Position numbers and translations under genes: made by a program. The notes beneath the pieces were generated by a model. It had not been told where the DNA came from and searched no databases. It saw only the letters and a program-made list of their open reading frames with translations. Source: JBDSTZ01 sp039927975 (GTDB lineage Bacteria > Pseudomonadota > Gammaproteobacteria > Burkholderiales > Burkholderiaceae_D). Taken from it: a stretch of DNA of 19,497 nucleotides. Position 1 is the first letter of the stretch. Each line of letters starts with the position of its first letter. The stretch is from contig JBDSTZ010000059.1 of assembly GCA_039927975.1 (NCBI GenBank), positions 1-19,497 of the forward strand, read 5' to 3'. This document shows positions 13,574 to 19,497 of the stretch, one piece after another.

Positions 13574-16018
13574 TCAAGGCGTGGCCAGCTTGTAGACTTC
13601 ACTGGCGGCGAGCAGGAAGGCGCCGGTGGCGAATGGTTCGCTATTGGTCGGATCGAAACCGTGCGGCGCCGCGCCGATCGGCTGCACATTCTCCAGCTTG
13701 CCTTGCGGCGTCACGCTGGCGGTCAGTGAATTCCAGCCTTTTACGACGGCAGGTCCGTAGGTCTTGGCGTCGAGCAGCTTGGTGTTCACGCCCCAGGCCA
13801 GGGCGAAGGTGATGAAACTGCTGCCGCTGGTTTCGCGCGCGGTGTGCGTTTTCGGGTCGAGTATGCCCGGCCGCCACAAGCCGTCGGCTTGCTGCGCCGC
13901 CAGGAATGCCGCCGCCATTTCCTTGAACTGCTGCTGGTAACGTGGATAGTCGGGGTGGGATTTCGGCAAATGCTCGAGCACCTGCGCCAGGCCCGCCACC
14001 GCCCAGCCGGTGCCGCGCGCCCAGTGGATGGTCTTGCCGTTCTGCTCGCGCATGTCGAGGAAGGAATCGTCGCGGAAATACAGGCCCACGCGCGGGCGGT
14101 ACAGTTGCTCGGTGGTCGCCCACCATTCGCGGTTCATGAAGTCGAGGTAGCGCTGGTCGTGGGTCGCCTCGTACATCAGCAGCCAGCTCATCGGGCCCAT
14201 GAAGAGGGCGTCGCTCCAGTTCCAGCGGTCGTTATGATTGGGCGTGCCCCAGTTAAGCGACGAGCTTGCCGGATTGGCGAGGATGTAGTCGAGCCGCTCC
14301 TTGGCCGGCGCCAGCATTTTCGGATCGCGATGTTTGAGATACAGCTGCAGGTAGGCCTGGATCACCGCGTGGTCGTCGGCATGGTAGATGCGCTTGTCCG
14401 GCTGCCAGCCGATCTTGTCGGCCTGGGCCAGCACCTTGGCTTCCTGGTCGGATCCGGGGATGGTGCGCGCGACGGCCAGCGCACCGATGTAGAACGGCGC
14501 AAGCGTCCAGCTGCGCAGGCCGTATTCGCCATTTTTCATCGCTGGGAAATTCTGCCATTGCCAATCGGCCGCCTTGTGTACGATGACCGCAATCGCCGGC
14601 TTGCGCAGCGCCGCATTCAGGTTCGCCGGGGCCGGCTGTTCAGGTGTCGGATGCTGGGCCTGGTGGCGTTCCCAGTTCGGGCTCCAGACCAGCACGCCAA
14701 TGCCGCTGGCGGATGTTTCGGCCTGTTTGTCGTTGCCGTCCTTCTGCTGCACGGACTGCACCAGCATTTGCGTTTCGCCCATCCGCGACCATTGCACGGG
14801 ATCGTTGGCCGGCTCCCACGAGCCGACCGAATCCTTGGTCAGCGCGTGCTCGACCCAGGCAGGCGCGGCAAGATTGTCGAGGGTCGATGCCACTACCCTG
14901 CCCTGGTTGTTCCGGTAAATCAGGTTGACCTTCACCCCGTTGCCGCCGCCTTCGATGAACAGGTTGGCGCGCGAAATCGGCGGCGACTTGGTGGCGGTGC
15001 CCGCGAGGTTGAAATTTTCCGCCGACTCGGGGCCGGCGATCACGTTCCACGAGGGGCCGTTGGCATACACCACGTGATAGCGCGGCCGTTCGCCAGGTTG
15101 CGGCGACCAGTAGCTGGTGATGAAAGGCCGGCCGGCGCGATCGACCGCCACCACGGGCGAATTCATCAGGTTGGAATTCTGTGGAATCTTCAAGGCGTAG
15201 CTGGCATTGTCGAGCGTCATCGGCACCGGCTGCGGCTTGCCGTCGAGCGTGGTCCAGGTCGCGCCGCCATCGGTCGAGCGCGCGTAGGCCAGATCGTGAT
15301 TGGTGGCCACGTCCGGCGTGTCGCGCCAGACCCACGCCAGGTGCAAGGTGCCCTTGCTGTCGGCCGTCATGTCCCAATAGGCGCTGCGCTTGCCGCCGCC
15401 GTCGATCAGGTTGTCGTGCACGCGCTGCCATTGCCCGCTCTTGACGTTGTAGCGGTTCATCACGAGCTGGCCATTGCCCGACCCGCCATCGCGATACTGG
15501 AACAACAGGTCGCCATCGGGCAGGCGAATGAATTGCGGATAGGTGACCTTGTTCTCCTGCTTGCCGATCATGCCGGTCGAGGGGCCGAGCTCGATACTAC
15601 CGGGCGCCTTGCCGCGCGCATAGTGCAGCGGATTGACGTGATGGTCCCAGGACACGTGCAGATAGCCGGCGCCGTCGACCACGATGCTGATGTGGTTGTG
15701 CGCGTCATTCACATTGCCTTTGAAGGCCGTCTTCTGGAGTTGCCACTGGTCTTCGCCGAGCCGGCGCTTGGCCAGCATCATGTAGCCATCGGCCGCGTAG
15801 TAGGCGGCGTATTGGTACACGCCTTCGGTGAACAGCGTGTGGCGCACGTTGGCCAGCACATTGACCGAACTGCCGGCGAAGGCCCGGGCGTCGAGCGGGA
15901 TGATGCGCGCGGTCGAATCGGCGGTCACGGCAAGCGCGAGAGGACTGGCGCCGACCAAGGCGAGAATGGCCAGCCCCATGAGGCGCTTGTTGATGGCGTG
16001 CGTTTGCGTGTTGTTCAC
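13574..16018 (-). CDS. Secreted BNR_4-like propeller / GH88-GH105 uronyl hydrolase fusion
   Basis: 814 aa from GTG at 16018, chosen because AGGAG (complement of 16026-16030) is 7 nt upstream; an in-frame ATG at 16048 precedes the Shine-Dalgarno. A Sec signal peptide (KRLMGLAILALVGASPLALA) is probably cut after residue 30. Residues about 40-450 look like a BNR_4-type beta-propeller, with HNHISIVVDGAGYLHVSWDHH and repeated STDGGATW-like turns; this group includes PL24-type lyases. Residues about 480-814 are GH88/GH105. D548 (HADDHAVIQAY) and D603 (WSDALFMGPMSW) have the same 55-residue spacing as D88/D143 of B. subtilis YteR, with WARGTGW and ETSGSSFITFAL also present. The propeller may cut a uronic-acid polysaccharide and the second domain remove the unsaturated sugar. 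Substrate not determined. Confidence 0.85.
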   Translation of the reverse strand: MNNTQTHAINKRLMGLAILALVGASPLALAVTADSTARIIPLDARAFAGSSVNVLANVRHTLFTEGVYQYAAYYAADGYMMLAKRRLGEDQWQLQKTAFKGNVNDAHNHISIVVDGAGYLHVSWDHHVNPLHYARGKAPGSIELGPSTGMIGKQENKVTYPQFIRLPDGDLLFQYRDGGSGNGQLVMNRYNVKSGQWQRVHDNLIDGGGKRSAYWDMTADSKGTLHLAWVWRDTPDVATNHDLAYARSTDGGATWTTLDGKPQPVPMTLDNASYALKIPQNSNLMNSPVVAVDRAGRPFITSYWSPQPGERPRYHVVYANGPSWNVIAGPESAENFNLAGTATKSPPISRANLFIEGGGNGVKVNLIYRNNQGRVVASTLDNLAAPAWVEHALTKDSVGSWEPANDPVQWSRMGETQMLVQSVQQKDGNDKQAETSASGIGVLVWSPNWERHQAQHPTPEQPAPANLNAALRKPAIAVIVHKAADWQWQNFPAMKNGEYGLRSWTLAPFYIGALAVARTIPGSDQEAKVLAQADKIGWQPDKRIYHADDHAVIQAYLQLYLKHRDPKMLAPAKERLDYILANPASSSLNWGTPNHNDRWNWSDALFMGPMSWLLMYEATHDQRYLDFMNREWWATTEQLYRPRVGLYFRDDSFLDMREQNGKTIHWARGTGWAVAGLAQVLEHLPKSHPDYPRYQQQFKEMAAAFLAAQQADGLWRPGILDPKTHTARETSGSSFITFALAWGVNTKLLDAKTYGPAVVKGWNSLTASVTPQGKLENVQPIGAAPHGFDPTNSEPFATGAFLLAASEVYKLATP

Positions 16019-16167
16019 CGACTGTCTCCTGACCTTATTGTTTGGCATGTGCTGCGTGTGCAGAATGTTAGCCGATCATGTTAATGCGCGATACCTGTTT
16101 ATGGCCGTCGACGCGGCAAACAATCAGGCCAATGCGCGCGCAGCGAATGGCTGCGGCGCGCATGCGG

Positions 16168-16196
16168 TTGGCGATCGATGCGGCGCCTGCTACCAT
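16168..16196 (+). promoter_or_regulatory. Candidate promoter for the lipoprotein gene
   Basis: TTGGCG (16168-16173) and TACCAT (16191-16196) are 17 bp apart. Transcription would start at about 16203, the A of the ATG, giving a leaderless or nearly leaderless mRNA. This is a pattern match only; both boxes are imperfect. Confidence 0.4.
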
Positions 16197-16202
16197 CTGG
16201 GA

Positions 16203-16736
16203 ATGCAAAAATATCTGATCAAGTTATTACTGGCTCCTGTGCTCGCCGCAGCCCTGCTGACCGCCTGCAAGCCGAGCTACAACTGGCGCGATTACAGCAG
16301 CCAGGACGCGCCGTTCCGCGTCATGTTTCCGGACAAGCCTTCCACCCACACCCGCGATATCGATCTGGACGGCATGAGCGTGAAGATGACGATGACGGCG
16401 GTGGACGTCGACGGCACCATGTTCGCCGTCGGCAGCGCGCAGGCGCCCGACGCCGAGAAAGCGCAGGCCGCGCTGGGCGCCATGAAAACGGCCCTGGTGC
16501 GCAATATCGGCGCGACCATCACCAAGGAAAAATCGAGCGCGACAGCGAGCAATAACACACGCACGGCGAGCATCGATATCGAAGCGAGCGGTGTGAGCAA
16601 CGGCGCGCCGATGAAGCTGCTCGGCCACTTTGAATCGCGCGACACGCGCTTTTATCAAGTCATCGTGATGGGCAAGGAAAAGGCGATTTCGTCCGAGCAG
16701 GCGGAGCAGTTTTTATCCTCGTTCAAGCTGCAGTGA
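16203..16736 (+). CDS. Small lipoprotein of unknown function
   Basis: 177 aa from the ATG at 16203, where the signal peptide begins (MQKYLIKLLLAPVLAAALLTAC). The lipobox LTAC puts the lipidated cysteine at residue 22. The mature part starts with KPSYNWRDYSSQDAPFRVMFPDKP, an opening often seen in small envelope proteins of Burkholderiales, and continues as an alternating strand/helix fold with no catalytic motif. S23-equivalent K gives no inner-membrane retention signal, so the outer membrane is likely. It is divergent from the fusion enzyme across 184 bp. The longer frame upstream to 15828 is shadow. Role unknown. Confidence 0.85.
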   Translation: MQKYLIKLLLAPVLAAALLTACKPSYNWRDYSSQDAPFRVMFPDKPSTHTRDIDLDGMSVKMTMTAVDVDGTMFAVGSAQAPDAEKAQAALGAMKTALVRNIGATITKEKSSATASNNTRTASIDIEASGVSNGAPMKLLGHFESRDTRFYQVIVMGKEKAISSEQAEQFLSSFKLQ

Positions 16737-16815
16737 ACACGCGCACGTGCAGAGTGAACTGAAATGCGGGGATGTGTTATCGTTTCGTCATGAATCGCTC
16801 ATATAGAAAGCTACT

Positions 16816-17160
16816 ATGTTAATTACCTTTACCTCCAAAGCAGCCGCCGAAGTAGTCATGTACAAAGAACACGCCAAGCGTATTCTCGACTTGCTCGGCA
16901 AAGATGCAGCGCGCGGCGTGATCACTGCGGCGGAAGCGCCGAAAGCGGTGGAGATTCTGGAAAAGGAAATCGCCGAAACCCGCATGCACCAGGCGTCGGA
17001 CGATATGCAGCGCGACGTCAATGCGCACCACAGCGCGACCGGCGACGACAGCGATCACGAAGGCATGGAAGTGGTAAGTTTCGCCACCCGCGCTTTCCCG
17101 CTGCTGGAAATGCTGCGCGCTGCCAAGGCGGGCGGCAACGACGTTCTCTGGGGCGTCTGA
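16816..17160 (+). CDS. DUF1840 family protein
   Basis: 114 aa beginning MLITFTSKAAAEVVMYKEHA, which is characteristic of DUF1840, a small betaproteobacterial family of unknown function. The middle (HQASDDMQRDVNAHH) is acidic and histidine-rich. The end (VSFATRAFPLLEMLRAAK) is the conserved helix of the family. No signal peptide, so cytoplasmic. It is followed without gap by the sigma factor gene, which implies an operon. The 79 bp upstream carry no clear promoter. Confidence 0.88.
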   Translation: MLITFTSKAAAEVVMYKEHAKRILDLLGKDAARGVITAAEAPKAVEILEKEIAETRMHQASDDMQRDVNAHHSATGDDSDHEGMEVVSFATRAFPLLEMLRAAKAGGNDVLWGV

Positions 17161-17696
17161 ACGCCGACGACAAAGCGGCGCTGATTGGCCGGGCCCAGGC
17201 CGGCGATCCGTCGGCGATTGCAGCACTGCTCAGCCAGTGCCATCCCGACCTGCGCCGTTATGCCCGCCTGCATTGCAGGATGAGCGATGTCGACGACGCG
17301 GTGCAGGAATCGATGCTGGCACTGGCGTCGCAACTGGGTACGCTCAAGGCCATCGCCGCGTTCGCCGGCTGGATGTTCACGATCGTCAAGCGGCAGTGTC
17401 TGCGCCTGGCGCGCGCGATGGTCCGCGAAGTACCCTTGAATGAAGAATGGGCCGAGCAAGCCCTGGCCCACAAGTCCGATAGCGCGATGCGGCTCGATCT
17501 GATCGCCGCACTCGAATCGCTGCCTCCCCATTATCGCGAAGTCATTTTGCTGTGCGATTTCGAAGAACTCAGCGTGCCTGAAATCGCCGCGCGGCTGCGC
17601 GTTGCGGCGCCCGGGGTAAAAAGCCGTCTTCATCGCGCGCGCCTGCAAATGCGCGAGTATTTGCTCTCGGAAGCGAACCTGAAAAAACGCGCCTGA
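17157..17696 (+). CDS. ECF-type RNA polymerase sigma factor, probable CTG start
   Basis: Region 2 is LIGRAQAGDPSAIAALL through DVDDAVQESMLAL. Region 4 is LPPHYREVILLCDFEELSVPEIAARL followed by GVKSRLHRARLQM. Starting at the ATG at 17280 would remove the first half of region 2, so the real start is upstream. The frame has no ATG, GTG or TTG between there and the DUF1840 3' end; the best fit is CTG at 17157, overlapping the TGA of DUF1840 (CTGA), giving 179 aa. In relatives this would be expected to be ATGA. Translation would be coupled to DUF1840. No anti-sigma gene follows. Function as a sigma factor is clear; regulon unknown. Confidence 0.8.
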   Translation: MNADDKAALIGRAQAGDPSAIAALLSQCHPDLRRYARLHCRMSDVDDAVQESMLALASQLGTLKAIAAFAGWMFTIVKRQCLRLARAMVREVPLNEEWAEQALAHKSDSAMRLDLIAALESLPPHYREVILLCDFEELSVPEIAARLRVAAPGVKSRLHRARLQMREYLLSEANLKKRA

Positions 17697-17750
17697 TGCA
17701 GCGCGCCGTGAGCGTGACTCCCGGCCCGTCTTCAGCTGGCCGGACCCACA

Positions 17751-19259
17751 TCAGCCAAGCTTGTCATCGGCGATGTGGTAGTGCGGATCCTCGAACTCAT
17801 TGATTTCCACCAGAGGCCTGGCATTGTCGAGCAGCTCCAGGCAGTCCGGGCTCAGATGGCGCAGATGCAGCACTTTCCCCGCCTGCTGATAGCGCGTTGC
17901 GAGCGCCTCGATGGCCTTGATCGCAGAATGGTCGACGACTTTGGCCTTGCCAAATTCGATAACCACTTGCTGGGGATCTTCCTTGGGCGTAAACAGGTCG
18001 GCGAAACTGGCCGCCGAGGCGAAGAACAGGCTGCCCTCCAGCTCGTAGACTTTGTAGCCGTCTTTATCAGTGCGCGTGCGAACCGTGATCTGCTTGGCGT
18101 GCTGCCAAGCGAATACCAGCGCCGCGAAGACGACGCCGCACAGCACCGCAACCGCGAGATCGGTCAATACGGTGATGATCGTTACGCCGACGACAATAAC
18201 CGCGTCCTGGCGCGGGATCTTGCGCAGCGCCTGCAAGCTGCTCCATTCAAAGGTCTTTTCGCACACGACAAACATCAGGCCGATCAGCGCGGCGACCGGA
18301 ATCATTTCGATCCAGCGCGACAGGAACAGGATAAACCCCAACAGGAAAACCGCTGCCACCATGCCGGAGAGCCGATGGCGGGCGCCATTGTTAATGTTGA
18401 TCATGCTCTGGCCGATCATGGCGCAGCCGCCCATGGTGGCGAAAAAACCGGCCACCACATTCGCCGCGCCTTGCGCCAGCGATTCCCTGTTCGGCCGGCC
18501 CCGCGTGCCCGTCATTTCATCAATCAGATTCAATGTCAGCAGGGATTCCATCAAGCCGATGGCGGCAAGGATGAGCGAATACGGCGCGATGATGGTGAAG
18601 GTCTCGAAGGTGAACGGCACTTGCGGCACATGAAACAGCGGCAGGCCGCCGGCGATCGATCCCATGTCGCCAACGGTTTTGGTGTCGATGCCGGTCGCGG
18701 CGACAATCCCGGCCACGATCAGAATCGCGGCCAGCGCCGATGGAATGGCGGTGGTCAGTTTTGGCAGCAGATAGATGATCGCCATGGTGACGGCGATCAG
18801 GCCGCCCATGACGAGCCACTGGCCGCTATTCATCCAGGCGCCACCGCTCTTGAAATGGCTGAACTGGGCGATAAAGATCACGATCGCCAGTCCGTTGACA
18901 AAGCCGAGCATGACCGGAAACGGCACCATGCGGATGAATTTTCCCAGCCGGAGCGCGCCGAAGATGAGTTGGAATATGCCCATCAACACAACGCTTGCAA
19001 ACAGATATTCCGCGCCGTGCTGGCTGACCAAGCTCACCATCACCACCGCCAGCGCACCAGCCGCGCCGGAAATCATGCCGGGACGGCCGCCGAACAGCGA
19101 GGTAATCAGGCAGATGAAAAAAGCGGCATACAAGCCGGTCAGCGGGCTGACATGGGCAATCAGTGCGAAGGCAATCGCTTCCGGCACGAGCGCCAGCGCC
19201 ACAGTGATGCCGCTTAAGAGGTCGGTCTTGACGGCAAGCTTGTTGATCTGGGTGGACAA
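17751..19259 (-). CDS. SulP-family inorganic anion transporter
   Basis: 502 aa from TTG at 19259, supported by AGGAG (complement of 19267-19271) 7 nt upstream. Longer frames run back through the rRNA terminator and are unlikely. Around 11-13 hydrophobic segments begin at DLLSGITVALALVPEAIAFAL, the conserved SulP TM1, and the family pattern GRPGMISGAAGALAVV follows. A C-terminal STAS domain (about 400-490, VYELEGSLFFASAASF and VVDHSAIKAIEAL) faces the cytoplasm. SulP proteins carry sulfate, bicarbonate or dicarboxylates with H+ or Na+; the sequence does not settle which. It is convergent with the sigma gene across 54 bp holding a CCGGCC/GGCCGG hairpin (about 17721-17743). Confidence 0.92.
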   Translation of the reverse strand: MSTQINKLAVKTDLLSGITVALALVPEAIAFALIAHVSPLTGLYAAFFICLITSLFGGRPGMISGAAGALAVVMVSLVSQHGAEYLFASVVLMGIFQLIFGALRLGKFIRMVPFPVMLGFVNGLAIVIFIAQFSHFKSGGAWMNSGQWLVMGGLIAVTMAIIYLLPKLTTAIPSALAAILIVAGIVAATGIDTKTVGDMGSIAGGLPLFHVPQVPFTFETFTIIAPYSLILAAIGLMESLLTLNLIDEMTGTRGRPNRESLAQGAANVVAGFFATMGGCAMIGQSMININNGARHRLSGMVAAVFLLGFILFLSRWIEMIPVAALIGLMFVVCEKTFEWSSLQALRKIPRQDAVIVVGVTIITVLTDLAVAVLCGVVFAALVFAWQHAKQITVRTRTDKDGYKVYELEGSLFFASAASFADLFTPKEDPQQVVIEFGKAKVVDHSAIKAIEALATRYQQAGKVLHLRHLSPDCLELLDNARPLVEINEFEDPHYHIADDKLG

Positions 19260-19349
19260 GAAATTACTCCTGGAGCTTGCGCGCATGAATGGATGGATCG
19301 CCCTGCGCGCAGCCAGCGCGGCACGGACGATGGCAAAAGTGTGCAGGCG

Positions 19350-19388
19350 AAAAAAAACCCCGCAAGCACAATGGCTCACGGGGTTTTT
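19350..19388 (-). terminator. Intrinsic terminator of the rRNA operon
   Basis: On the minus strand AAAAACCCCG and CGGGGTTTTT form a stem of 10 bp plus an inner AGC/GCT pair, followed by eight T residues. It lies about 12 bp past the 5S 3' end, as expected for the end of an rrn operon. The opposite strand also has a short T-run, so it may work in both directions. Confidence 0.88.
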
Positions 19389-19400
19389 CTCTTATAACTA

Positions 19401-19497
19401 GCCTGACGATAACCTACTTTCACACTGGTTGCAGCACTATCATCGGCGTAAGCTCGTTTCACGGTCCTGTTCGGGATGGGAAGGGGTGGTACCGAGT
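19401..19497 (-). rRNA. rrf: 5S ribosomal RNA, 3' part
   Basis: On the minus strand the segment contains CCATCCCGAACAGGACCGTG, then GCCGATGATAGTGC and GTGTGAAAGTAGGTTATCGTCAGGC, the standard conserved core and 3' end of bacterial 5S rRNA. About 97 of roughly 115 nt are present; the 5' end lies beyond the right edge, so the 23S and 16S genes should follow outside the window. Confidence 0.95.

Noticed and set aside
13844..16084. A 746-codon open frame on the plus strand opposite the fusion enzyme
   Set aside because: High-GC antisense shadow: rich in Arg/His/Gly/Val with no domain pattern, while the minus strand has a signal peptide and clear catalytic motifs.
17775..19217. A 480-codon open frame opposite the SulP gene
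   Set aside because: Composition is dominated by Arg, Gln, Asp and His with no membrane segments; it mirrors the transporter codons.
19260..19379. SulP start at an upstream codon near 19379 or the ATG at 19286
   Set aside because: The first would place the coding region inside the rRNA terminator; the second has no Shine-Dalgarno. TTG at 19259 has AGGAG at ideal spacing.

Overview
The window looks like a piece of a high-GC betaproteobacterial chromosome, most likely Oxalobacteraceae (Massilia/Duganella/Janthinobacterium type). That assignment is inferred from the ComM sequence, the DUF1840 gene, the 5S rRNA and the overall codon style; I could not run a database search. The left two thirds is a nested stack of mobile DNA. 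The right third is ordinary chromosome ending in an rRNA operon.

Layout: (1) 3-127, the end of a gene cut by a transposon. (2) 128-6706, a complete 6.6-kb transposon of the TniA/TnsB/Mu-like DDE class. It has 170-bp terminal inverted repeats (139/170 identical by hand alignment, no gaps) ending in TGTA, and a 5-6 bp target duplication (CCTAGC / CCTAG). Its minus-strand transposition block runs serine resolvase > DDE transposase > ExeA/TniB-like ATPase > an unrecognised 234-aa protein. Its cargo is an orphan soluble histidine kinase and a well-conserved mqsRA toxin-antitoxin pair with its operator. (3) 6712-9363, an IS21-family element (istA, istB) with 23-bp iterated ends, abutting the transposon's target duplication. 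Its far side does not continue the same flank, so an IS-adjacent deletion or rearrangement is likely. (4) 9364-about 12139, a small accessory island: a HAD-like gene truncated by the IS, an intact HAD-like phosphatase gene, an unknown 113-aa gene and a CX5R (dual-specificity-type) phosphatase gene, with short hairpin repeats sharing AAGATAGGC between modules. (5) The island has replaced the 5' end of comM (yifB), which remains as 12140-13564.

Right of this are: a secreted two-domain polysaccharide-degrading enzyme (BNR_4-like propeller fused to a GH88/GH105 unsaturated uronyl hydrolase), a small lipoprotein, a DUF1840 protein overlapping an ECF-type sigma factor, a SulP anion transporter, and a terminator plus the 3' part of a 5S rRNA on the minus strand.

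Most notable points: the transposon with its unknown third transposition-block protein, the addiction module inside it, the repeated hairpins of the comM island, and the propeller-GH105 fusion. Several real starts appear to be non-ATG (GTG for the fusion enzyme, TTG for SulP, probably CTG for the sigma factor).
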